Part shown: piece by piece, positions 57,438-64,000 of the stretch
Layout: each line of letters opens with the position of its first letter
Position numbering within the stretch: position 1 is the stretch's first letter
From: Nannocystis bainbridge
GTDB lineage: Bacteria > Myxococcota_A > Polyangia > Nannocystales > Nannocystaceae
Length of the DNA: 64,000 nucleotides
Direction of reading: 5' to 3'
Assembly (NCBI RefSeq): GCF_028368995.1
Contig: NZ_JAQNDL010000001.1
Location: forward strand, 558,001-622,000
Translations under genes and position numbers: made by a program
The notes under the pieces: model-generated
The model's database searches: none
What the model saw: only the letters and a program-made list of their open reading frames with translations
Told to the model about the DNA's origin: nothing

Positions 57438-58706
57438 TCAGCGGGGCGTCCTGCCCTCGCGGTCGGCGGAGCGCTCGATGATGGCGTCGGCGCGAGCGTC
57501 GGCCGCGTCCTGCTTGGCGGTGTTCGGGGAGTTCTCGGCCGGCGCTTCCGGCTCGGCCACGTCGGCGGCGCCCTCGGGCGCGGGCGAGTCTTGCGGCGCC
57601 GGCTCCGGCGCGGGCTCGGCGTCGGCCTTGGTCTCGGTCTCGTCGACCGGCGCCAGCACCTCGCGCTGGATCTGCCCCGGCATCGTCACCACGATCTGCA
57701 GCTCGTCCTGCTTCTTGTACTTGTTGAAGTACTTGGTGATGACGCCGCGGGCGACCACGAACTCGCCGCGGGCCTCGACCGCGCCGGAGCGGGCCAGGAC
57801 ATCCTTGTCGAAGAAGATCAGCGGCAGGCTGCCGGTGCGGCGGCGGCTGAGCAGGACCTTGGTCGGGCCGGCGGTCTCGCGGACGTCGCCGATGGCGCCG
57901 AGGATCACGACCTCGCGGCCGACCTTGCCCTGCAGGCGGTCGAGCGCGTCCCAGTGGGTCAGGACGATCCAGTTGGGGTGGTCGGCGGCTTGCAGCTCGA
58001 ACGCCTGGATGAAGTCGCCGCGGCGGTTCCACCACTCGAGGCGGCGGTCGTAGTCGGTGTAGTGCTGCTTGCTCGGGTCCCAGATGCCGCGCTTGGCCGC
58101 GCGGGCCTCCTCCTGGGCGGCCACGAACTCCTTGTGGAACCGGCGCGAATAGCCGTACTTGCTGAAGTACGGGCTCATGCCGGCGCGCACGCACTCGACG
58201 TTGTAGTTGTAGGTCTTGCCGTCCTTCTCGACGAACACGTACGCGAGGTAGCGGTTGTAGAAGTCGCGGATCTCCTTGGGGTGATCGCGCTCGAGCCGGA
58301 CGGTGCGCACGCCGTGGAAGAAGGCCTCGGCGTACTTCTTGGCCTCCTCGCCCATCGGCGTCGGGATCTTGACCGGGCTCTTCGTCTTGGCCTGGGCCTC
58401 GGCGAGGTAGCGCTCCCAGCCCTTGTCGAACTCCATGTACTCGGACTTGCGCTTGAAGGTCTCCTCGGTGTCGAGGCCCAGCAGGCGCATGCTGGCGTCG
58501 AGGCCGGCGACGCGGATGGTGTCGCCGTCGGTGACCTTCATCAGCGGGAACTCGCCGATCACCAGCGCGGCGTCGTTGCCCTTGGACAGGCTGGCGGCGA
58601 CGGTGGTGCGGTCGAACCGGTGGACCACCGGGTTGCAGGCCAGCGCCGCCGCGGCCGCGACGACGAGCAGCAACATATGTCCGAACGACCATGTCTTCAG
58701 GGACAT
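57438..58706 (-). CDS. Long SNase-like lipoprotein
   Basis: This 422-residue protein has a lipoprotein-like signal (LLLVVAAAAALAC) and a divergent staphylococcal nuclease-like domain: FPLMKVTDGDTIRVAGLDASMRLLGLDTEET, then GVRTVRLERD, YNRYLAYVFVEKDGKTYNYNVECVRAGMSPY and KRGIWDPSKQ. A second beta-barrel-like region (VGREVVILGAIGDVRE, EARGEFVVARGVITKYF) covers residues about 240-340 and may be an OB fold. The C-terminus is low-complexity Glu/Pro/Ala. It starts with a ten-base overlap with the lamin-tail gene before it and lies 32 bases before the next lamin-tail gene. Confidence 0.88.
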   Translation of the reverse strand: MSLKTWSFGHMLLLVVAAAAALACNPVVHRFDRTTVAASLSKGNDAALVIGEFPLMKVTDGDTIRVAGLDASMRLLGLDTEETFKRKSEYMEFDKGWERYLAEAQAKTKSPVKIPTPMGEEAKKYAEAFFHGVRTVRLERDHPKEIRDFYNRYLAYVFVEKDGKTYNYNVECVRAGMSPYFSKYGYSRRFHKEFVAAQEEARAAKRGIWDPSKQHYTDYDRRLEWWNRRGDFIQAFELQAADHPNWIVLTHWDALDRLQGKVGREVVILGAIGDVRETAGPTKVLLSRRRTGSLPLIFFDKDVLARSGAVEARGEFVVARGVITKYFNKYKKQDELQIVVTMPGQIQREVLAPVDETETKADAEPAPEPAPQDSPAPEGAADVAEPEAPAENSPNTAKQDAADARADAIIERSADREGRTPR

Positions 58707-59341
58707 GTGGGATTGGCCTCCCCCGGGGTGCCGAAGAGGCCGATCCCGGACGACGTGGTGAAGTCGTCGACGCACCACTTGGCGCCCTCGTCGTTGTCGG
58801 CGGCGCTCGGGTCGCCGGGCCAGAAGGTGGTGCCCTGCGGCGGCTTCTTCGGGTCCTTCTGGGTCAGGTTGCGCAGGATGACGCGGTCGATCAGCTTGCC
58901 GCAGGCGTACACGTCGACGAGGCCGCCCTTCGGCAGGTCGCGCGGGTTCTCGGGGTTCGACGGGCTGTACCAGTCGACCAGGTAGCTGTAGTCGAGGTAG
59001 GCCGCGCGCTCGGGGTCGTCGCTGCCGAGCACCACGTAGGCCCCGGGCTCGACCACGAGGGCCTCGTCGCGGACCAGGAAGGCGCCGTGGGGCTTGCCGT
59101 CGTTGCGGGTGAACGCGACCCGCAGCCCGGCCAGGTCGATCGGCTCCTCGGAGGCGTTGTAGAGCTCGATCCACTGCCGGTACGAGCCCGGCTGGTTCTC
59201 GCGGAACTCGGTCAGGGCCAGGTCGCCAGCCTGTATCTTGGGACAGGTGGTCTCCAGCGGCGGTCGCACGCACGCCAGCGATGCTCCCAACATCGACGGC
59301 GCGGCGAGGCGCAACAGACGGTGCGTACGGCCCGAGAACAC
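58697..59341 (-). CDS. Single lamin-tail-domain lipoprotein
   Basis: This 214-residue protein has a signal peptide with possible lipobox (SMLGASLAC) and one lamin-tail domain: GDLALTEFRENQPGSYRQWIELYNASEEPIDLAGLRVAF, GKPHGAFLVRDEALVVEPGAYVVLGSD, KLIDRVIL and FGTPGEANPTCP. The Arg-rich N-terminus starts with GTG at 59341; an internal ATG at 59293 would shorten the signal. It is the first gene of the five-gene operon that ends at 51606. Its stop overlaps the start of the next SNase-like gene, the same arrangement as in the second pair. Confidence 0.85.
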   Translation of the reverse strand: MFSGRTHRLLRLAAPSMLGASLACVRPPLETTCPKIQAGDLALTEFRENQPGSYRQWIELYNASEEPIDLAGLRVAFTRNDGKPHGAFLVRDEALVVEPGAYVVLGSDDPERAAYLDYSYLVDWYSPSNPENPRDLPKGGLVDVYACGKLIDRVILRNLTQKDPKKPPQGTTFWPGDPSAADNDEGAKWCVDDFTTSSGIGLFGTPGEANPTCP

Positions 59342-59785
59342 GGCTCTCGGGAAGTCATGCTACACGCGCCCCGCGGGCGCCGGGGCCGGTGCTCCAGGAG
59401 AAAATCGGCGACGTCACGGCGACATTCTCTCGCCACGCGGGTGACGCCGGCCTGATTTCACAGTCGCCACGAACTGGGGACTGCGTTGAAATTTCACATA
59501 CAAATTTGTGAGTGCAGGACCTGCGCGGGGCCGCTTTGAACGTTCGTTCAGTGCAGCCGCGAAGGCCGCAGGGGGGCGGAGATCGGCCCCGGAAGCCAAC
59601 TTACGCGATCCGCGGCGGTGTGCTGCGATTGTTGGGGGCTGTCCCGAGGACCAGGTGGTCCCCGAACGACGTCACGCGCAGTGCAATGCGTGTGATCGCC
59701 GTTACGCACGCCCTCACGCGCGCGACGAGGTCCGGGGGCCGCGCCGTGCGGGCCACCGTCACCACGCCGGGGAGCTCCGCTGGCG
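59342..59785. promoter_or_regulatory. Upstream region of the lamin-tail/nuclease operon
   Basis: This 444-base stretch lies upstream of the operon and downstream of thymidine kinase. It holds an AT-rich ten-base perfect palindrome (ACAAATTTGT, 59500-59509) and a 14-base dyad TGAACG-TT-CGTTCA at 59537-59550. The second has the form of a TetR-family operator. No gene is apparent. Confidence 0.4.
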
Positions 59786-60379
59786 CTATGCCCCGGACCG
59801 CGACGGCAGCGGCGGGAACAGCGAGGTGCGGGCCTGATAGCAGTGGAAGCAGGCCGGCGCGTAGCTCTCGGCCCCGCCGAGCTGGATCTGCTCGCCCTCG
59901 GTGACCGCCTCGCCGCCGCCGTGGCGGAGGTTGAAGATCGCCTTGCGGTTGCAGAACTGGCAGGTGACCTTGACCTCCTCGATGCTGTCGGCCAGCTCGA
60001 GCAGGCGCCGCGAGCCCTCGAACAGCTCGGTGCGGAAATCGGTGCGCAGGCCGTAGCAGATGACCGGCGGGCCGCCGTGGGTCAGCACCCGCAGCTGCTC
60101 GATGAGCCGCGCGCTCAGGAACTGGGCCTCGTCGACGAGCACGCAGTCGACGCCCACGAATTGGGCGGGGTCGAGGACGCTGTCGCGGTCGAGGAGGATG
60201 TCGGCCGCGGCGTGCAGGCCGGCGCGGGAGGCGATCGCGCCGGCGCCGAAGCGGTCGTCGATCCGCGGCTTCAGCAGCAGCACCCGCTTGCCCTGGCTGC
60301 GGTAATTGTGGGCCACCGCCAGCAAGTTCAGGGTCTTGGCGCTGTCCATGGTGCCGTGACGGAAGTAGAGCTTGGCCAT
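59786..60379 (-). CDS. tdk: Thymidine kinase
   Basis: This 197-residue protein is a type II thymidine kinase that phosphorylates thymidine for DNA synthesis. The P-loop region is FRHGTMDSAKTLNLLAVAHNYRSQGKRVLLL, where Ala replaces the usual Gly before Lys. VDCVLVDEAQFL is the Walker B and DEAQF motif. ICYGLRTDFRTELFEGSRRLLELAD and the zinc Cys pairs (VTCQFCNRKAIFN and PACFHCYQ) complete the fold. It is divergent from the nucleoside transporter. The start MAKLYFRHG is the normal family N-terminus. Confidence 0.93.
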   Translation of the reverse strand: MAKLYFRHGTMDSAKTLNLLAVAHNYRSQGKRVLLLKPRIDDRFGAGAIASRAGLHAAADILLDRDSVLDPAQFVGVDCVLVDEAQFLSARLIEQLRVLTHGGPPVICYGLRTDFRTELFEGSRRLLELADSIEEVKVTCQFCNRKAIFNLRHGGGEAVTEGEQIQLGGAESYAPACFHCYQARTSLFPPLPSRSGA

Positions 60380-60502
60380 GCGGGCGCGTGGATGGTGCCT
60401 CGCCGGGCGCCGCGCTGTAAAGCCGCCGCAAGTCGCGGCGCGCCGCGAAATGTGGCCACCACCCTCCACGGGCCTCGGGCGGGCTGCTAAAGTCGGCGGC
60501 GA

Positions 60503-61726
60503 ATGCCCCTTCAGCTCATGAGCGTCGTCGGCTTCGTCGTCCTGCTCGGCGTCGGCTACGCCCTCAGCCGCGATCGCAAGGCGGTGTCGCTGCGGGTGGT
60601 GCTGTGGGGCGTGGCGCTGCAGTGGATCATCGGCCTGCTGCTGCTCAAGCTGCCGCAGGGCGGCGAGGGCCTGGCCCACGCGGCCAGGGCGGTGCAGGCG
60701 GTGCTCGACCACGCGTTCGTCGGCTCGGGCTTCCTGTTCGGCCCGCTCGGTATGCCCAATGGCGGCGCCACCGGCATCGGCATGATCTTCGCGTTCCAGG
60801 TGCTGCCGACGATCGTGTTCGTCGCGGCGCTGTTCGCGGTGCTCTACTACCTCGGGGTCATGCAGCTGATCGTGCGCGTGCTGGCGCGGGCGATGGTCCA
60901 CGTGTTCGGCGCCAGCGGGGCCGAGTCGCTGTGCATCGCCGCCAGCATCTTCATGGGCCAGACCGAGGCGCCGCTGACGATCCGGCCGTTCCTCAGCAAG
61001 CTGACCGAGTCGGAGCTGTTCACGGTGATCGTCGCCGGCATGGCGTCGGTGTCGGGGGCGATCCTCGGCGCCTACGTGCTGTTCGGCGGGGTGCGGATCG
61101 AGCACCTGCTGACGGCGATGGCGATGACGGCCCCGATCTCGCTGGTGTACGCCAAGCTGGTGGTGCCCGAGACCGGCATCCCCGAGACGGCCGGGATGGT
61201 CCGCGACGCGCCGGTCGAGAACAACCGCAACATCCTCGAGGCGGCCGCCAGCGGCACCAGCGACGGCCTGCGCCTGGCCGCCAACGTCGGCGCGATGCTG
61301 ATCTCGTTCGTCGCCCTGGTGTCGCTGCTGAACGCGGTCGTCGGCCTGATCCCGGCGTTCGGGGCCCCGCTGTCGATCGAGCGCGTGCTCGGCTGGGGCT
61401 TCGCGCCGATCGCCGCGCTGATGGGCATCCCGTGGTCCGAGGCGACCACCGTCGGCGGGGTGCTCGGCACGCGCATGGCGGTCAACGAGATCGTGGCGTT
61501 CCAGCAGCTGCACGCGGCCGCCGGGCTCGACCCGCGCACCGTGGCGATCGCGACCTTCGCGGTGTGCGGGTTCGCCAACCTGTCGAGCATCGGCATCCAG
61601 ATCGGCGGGCTCGGGGCGCTGGTGCCCGAGCGCAAGCCCGACATCGCCCGCCTCGGCCTGCTGGCCCTGGTCACCGCCACGCTCGCCAACTTCTCCACCG
61701 CCTGCGTCGCGGGCGCGCTGCTCTGA
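60503..61726 (+). CDS. nupC: NupC-type concentrative nucleoside transporter
   Basis: This 407-residue membrane protein belongs to the CNT family and imports nucleosides with protons or sodium. It has about ten hydrophobic helices and the family motifs FAFQVLPTIVFVAALFAVLYYLGVMQ, IFMGQTEAPLTIRPFL, GMASVSGAILGAYV, GLRLAANVGAMLISFVAL and VCGFANLSSIGIQIGGLG. It is divergent from thymidine kinase and lies near the surface nuclease operon. Imported thymidine would feed that kinase. Confidence 0.94.
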   Translation: MPLQLMSVVGFVVLLGVGYALSRDRKAVSLRVVLWGVALQWIIGLLLLKLPQGGEGLAHAARAVQAVLDHAFVGSGFLFGPLGMPNGGATGIGMIFAFQVLPTIVFVAALFAVLYYLGVMQLIVRVLARAMVHVFGASGAESLCIAASIFMGQTEAPLTIRPFLSKLTESELFTVIVAGMASVSGAILGAYVLFGGVRIEHLLTAMAMTAPISLVYAKLVVPETGIPETAGMVRDAPVENNRNILEAAASGTSDGLRLAANVGAMLISFVALVSLLNAVVGLIPAFGAPLSIERVLGWGFAPIAALMGIPWSEATTVGGVLGTRMAVNEIVAFQQLHAAAGLDPRTVAIATFAVCGFANLSSIGIQIGGLGALVPERKPDIARLGLLALVTATLANFSTACVAGALL

Positions 61727-61769
61727 GCCCCGCGCCTCGATCGGGCGAGCAAGCCAGGAACCACAAGAC

Positions 61770-62741
61770 ATGTCCACCGAACTGGTACCGATCCTCGACA
61801 TCCGCCGCTTCGACCGCTCGGACGACCCGCGCGAGCGAGAAGGGTTCGTCCGCGCGCTCAACCACGCCTACCGCGAGATCGGCTTCGTGGCGGTGTCGAA
61901 CCACGGCATCCCCGACGCGGTCATCGCCGACGCCTACCGCGTGATCAAGGAGTTCTTCGAGCTGCCGATCGAGCAGAAGCTGGCCTACCGGGTCGGCAAG
62001 GGCGGCGCCCGCGGCTACACGCCGTTCGGGGTCGAGCACGCCAAGGACAGCCCGGCGGTCGACCTCAAGGAGTTCTGGCACGTCGGCCGCGAGCACGTGG
62101 CGGGCGCGGCGTGGACCAGCCACTACCCTCCCAACATCTGGCCGACCGAGGTCGCCGGGTTCCGCGAGGCGACGTGGGCGCTGTACCAGCAGCTCGAGGC
62201 GCTCGGCGACCGGGTCCTGCGCGCGGTCGCCCTCGGCCTCGGCCTCGACGAGCGCTACTTCGAGGACAAGACCGACCACGGCAACTCGATCCTGCGCCCG
62301 ATCCACTACCCGCCGCTCGCGCCCGGCCGCGGCGACCCCGGCAGCGTCCGCTCCGGCCAGCACGAGGACATCAACCTCATCACCCTGCTCATCGGCTCCG
62401 GCGAGCCCGGGCTCGAGGTGCTGAGCCGCGCCGGCCAGTGGGTGCCGGTGACGACCATCCCCGAGGCGATCGTGGTCAACGTCGGCGACATGCTGCAGCG
62501 CCTCACCAACGACGTGCTGCGCTCGACCACCCACCGCGTGGTCAACCCGCCCTCGCCCTACGCCGAGGTGCCGCGCTACTCGATCCCGTTCTTCCTCCAC
62601 CCCAACTCGGAGTTCTCGATCGAGTCGCTGTCGACCTGCGTCACGCCCGACAACCCGAACCACTACCCGGAGCCGATCACGGCCGACCAGTACCTGACGC
62701 AGCGGCTGATCGAGATCGGGCTGCTCAAGCCGCAGGCGTGA
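61770..62741 (+). CDS. Isopenicillin N synthase-family 2OG-Fe(II) oxygenase
   Basis: This 323-residue enzyme has the IPNS/ACC-oxidase-like fold: VPILDIRRFDR and IGFVAVSNHGIPDAVI in the N-terminal DIOX_N part. The iron ligands are in SGQHEDINLITLL (H-x-D) and RSTTHRVVNP (distal His), and the Arg that binds 2-oxoglutarate is in PRYSIPFFLHP. Members act on flavonoids, gibberellins, antibiotics or small amino acids; the substrate here is unknown. It starts 43 bases after nupC and could share its transcript. A convergent gap with short palindromic repeats separates it from the LysR gene. Confidence 0.9.
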   Translation: MSTELVPILDIRRFDRSDDPREREGFVRALNHAYREIGFVAVSNHGIPDAVIADAYRVIKEFFELPIEQKLAYRVGKGGARGYTPFGVEHAKDSPAVDLKEFWHVGREHVAGAAWTSHYPPNIWPTEVAGFREATWALYQQLEALGDRVLRAVALGLGLDERYFEDKTDHGNSILRPIHYPPLAPGRGDPGSVRSGQHEDINLITLLIGSGEPGLEVLSRAGQWVPVTTIPEAIVVNVGDMLQRLTNDVLRSTTHRVVNPPSPYAEVPRYSIPFFLHPNSEFSIESLSTCVTPDNPNHYPEPITADQYLTQRLIEIGLLKPQA

Positions 62742-62775
62742 GCGCTTCGGCGGCGCGCACAGTGACCTGGCGCCC

Positions 62776-62829
62776 GGGACATGTCTGAAGCGACAGGCTC
62801 TTCGGGACCTGCCGCATCGGACATGTCCG
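62776..62829. repeat. Palindromic GGACATG repeats between convergent genes
   Basis: The gap contains GGGACATGTC at 62776 and a perfect 12-base palindrome CGGACATGTCCG at 62818-62829. Related words (CATCGGACAT, CCTGTCCC) occur inside the reductase gene near 37795-37841. Confidence 0.5.
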
Positions 62830-62844
62830 CCGGGACAGCCCGAC

Positions 62845-63696
62845 TCAGCCGTCCTGCTGGGCGAGGTGTTTGGCCAGGGTCCTCATCACGACCGAGACGC
62901 GGGCGTCCTTGCGCAGGTCGGGGTGGGTCAAGATCCACGCCGGGCGGGTCAGCGGGGCCGTGCTGGCGCGGAACTGCTTGAGCTCGACGAGCTCGGGGTG
63001 CTCGGCGGCCAGGCGCGCGGGCATGAGGTTGAGGCCGACGCCGGCGGCGGTCAGGTCGACGAGCAGGCGCCGCGACGGGGTGGCGAAGGCGATGCGGTCC
63101 TTCGGCACGTGCTCGCGCTCCCACTGGCCGAGCCAGGTGGTGTGGAGCGGGGCGCCGAGCACCAGCCAGCGCGCGTGCTCGGGCTCGGCGGCCAGCGCCC
63201 GCGCGCCGTAGACGCCGAAATGGACCGGGAACAGCTTGCGCCCGACCAGGGTGTTCGGCGGGTCGGCGAGCAGGCCGAGGCCGATCTCGGCCTGGCCCTT
63301 GCGCAGGCTCAGGCCGGCGTCGGAGATGTGCACGTCGACCCGCAGCAGCGGGAAGGCGGCCGCGAGCGCGGCGATCGGCGCGACCAGCAGCGGGCCGAAG
63401 CCGTCGATGGTGGTGACCGTGATGGTGCCGCGCACCTCCTCGCGGCGGTCGCGGGCGCGGCGGGTGATGCCGGCGAGCGTGGCGCTGGTGCTGCGAGCCA
63501 GCGCCGCGAGCTCGCGCCCGGCCGGGGTGATGCCGCGGGTGCGCTCGAGGCAGGCGAACCCGACGGCCTGCTCGAGCGCGGCGATCCGGCGGTAGACGGT
63601 CGAGGCGGCGACGCCGAGGTCGCGGCCGGCCGCCGTCGCCGAGCCGAGGCGCTCGAACGCCTCGAGGAACCGCAGGTCGTCGAGCGAGGTGAGCAT
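62845..63696 (-). CDS. LysR-family transcriptional regulator
   Basis: This 283-residue regulator has an N-terminal winged helix-turn-helix (LRFLEAFERLGSATAAGRDLGVAASTVYRRIAALEQAVGFACLERT). The substrate-binding domain begins at EVRGTITVTTIDGFGPLLVAPIAALAAAFPLLRVDVHI and runs to the end. The Arg/Ser-poor core and small ligand pocket cannot be assigned to a ligand. The divergent or neighbouring target is unclear: the oxygenase before it is convergent, and the zf-TFIIB gene lies 13 bases upstream on the same strand. Confidence 0.9.
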   Translation of the reverse strand: MLTSLDDLRFLEAFERLGSATAAGRDLGVAASTVYRRIAALEQAVGFACLERTRGITPAGRELAALARSTSATLAGITRRARDRREEVRGTITVTTIDGFGPLLVAPIAALAAAFPLLRVDVHISDAGLSLRKGQAEIGLGLLADPPNTLVGRKLFPVHFGVYGARALAAEPEHARWLVLGAPLHTTWLGQWEREHVPKDRIAFATPSRRLLVDLTAAGVGLNLMPARLAAEHPELVELKQFRASTAPLTRPAWILTHPDLRKDARVSVVMRTLAKHLAQQDG

Positions 63697-63709
63697 CCGA
63701 CGCGGCGGC

Positions 63710-64000
63710 TCAGCTCTTGAAGAAGCGCAGCATGCTCTCGATCCAGCCTGGCTTTCCGGTCAGCTGCTCGAGCTCGCCGTCGTCGAGGAACACGCCGTTG
63801 CAGGCGAAGCACTTGTCGACCTTGACGTTGCGGAACTGGACCTCGGCGAGCTCGCTGCCGCACTTGGGGCAGCGCATCCAGTGCAGCCGCTTCTGGCTCT
63901 CGCGCTCGTCCGTCGAGATCTGGGACTGACGGATCTGGACCGCCTCGCGCCGGCGCACCAGGTCCTCGCGCTGCTGCTTCTCCTGCTCGCTCAGAGTTCC
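63710..64000 (-). CDS. zf-TFIIB domain protein, N-terminus beyond the window
   Basis: The frame stays open to the right edge of the window, so the gene is partial. The visible part has a charged helical segment (SEQEKQQREDLVRRREAV, IRQSQISTDERESQKRLHW), then the zf-TFIIB zinc motif MRCPKCGSELAEVQFRNVKVDKCFACNGVFLDDGELEQL, with the two Cys pairs (CPKC and CFAC). The protein ends ESMLRFFKS. Such proteins are small and of unknown function. A GTG at 63958 could be a start, but the open frame upstream argues for a longer protein. Confidence 0.8.
   Translation of the reverse strand, partial: GTLSEQEKQQREDLVRRREAVQIRQSQISTDERESQKRLHWMRCPKCGSELAEVQFRNVKVDKCFACNGVFLDDGELEQLTGKPGWIESMLRFFKS

Noticed and set aside
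54535..58692. One giant lamin-tail/nuclease fusion protein read through from 58692
   Set aside because: The frame upstream of 57405 is the shifted shadow of the long SNase gene. The lipoprotein signal at 57405 marks the true start.
59786..60379. Thymidine kinase thought inactive because the P-loop reads SAKT rather than SGKT
   Set aside because: The other family motifs and zinc Cys pairs are intact, and a small-residue change at this position is tolerated in relatives as far as I know.

Overview
The window looks like a chromosomal segment of a myxobacterium-like organism (Myxococcota, most reminiscent of the Nannocystis/Plesiocystis group). This rests on the GC-rich sequence, MopE-type Asp/Cys calcium- or copper-binding repeats, AgmX/TonB-C-like secreted proteins, an OmpA protein with thrombospondin type-3 repeats, a kelch protein ending in a hydrophobic plus poly-Arg tail, and many small lipoproteins. 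The taxonomic placement is an inference. No rRNA, tRNA, CRISPR array or intact insertion sequence was recognised.

Layout. 1-5520: a visibly AT-richer accessory island (membrane protein, HD-domain protein plus an unknown partner, decayed coding remnants, and a frameshifted tyrosine-recombinase remnant). 6051-13723: envelope and housekeeping genes (MopE-type lipoprotein, OmpA, a small secreted/membrane pair, a VOC protein, a zinc alcohol dehydrogenase). 14285-14986: hemerythrin and a DUF3606 protein. 15037-25008: a tightly packed eight-gene minus-strand operon for galactose use and UDP-galactofuranose formation (aminotransferase, GH2, galT, galK, glycosyltransferase, glf, GH1, galE).

26440-31691 is the most striking locus. 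It looks like an undescribed RiPP (ribosomally made, modified peptide) gene cluster: a 53-residue precursor with a Cys-rich C-terminus (SCCVIIC), a phytanoyl-CoA-dioxygenase-like enzyme, a DUF692/MNIO iron enzyme, and a glycosyltransferase fused to what looks like the MNIO partner domain. A 2OG-Fe(II) oxygenase with a possible peptide-binding N-terminus is divergently transcribed. 31919-35811 holds a rifampicin phosphotransferase, a GST-like protein and a stand-alone lipoyl protein. 36532-37207 is a chimeric gene scar. 37560-39504 is a likely nitric-oxide detoxification module: NsrR divergent from a truncated globin and a ferredoxin-type reductase. 39525-47104 carries murG, full-length gcvP, a lone AAA ATPase and a serine hydrolase.

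51606-59341 is the second notable locus: a five-gene operon of two lamin-tail-domain lipoprotein/SNase-like nuclease pairs followed by a helix-hairpin-helix protein with an outer-membrane-type barrel. It lies next to thymidine kinase and a NupC nucleoside transporter. I read this as a possible surface DNA capture, degradation and nucleoside salvage system. The window ends with an IPNS-like oxygenase, a LysR regulator and a partial zf-TFIIB protein. Three intergenic repeat arrays begin inside the last codons of the neighbouring gene, which suggests repeated local duplication of gene 3' ends.
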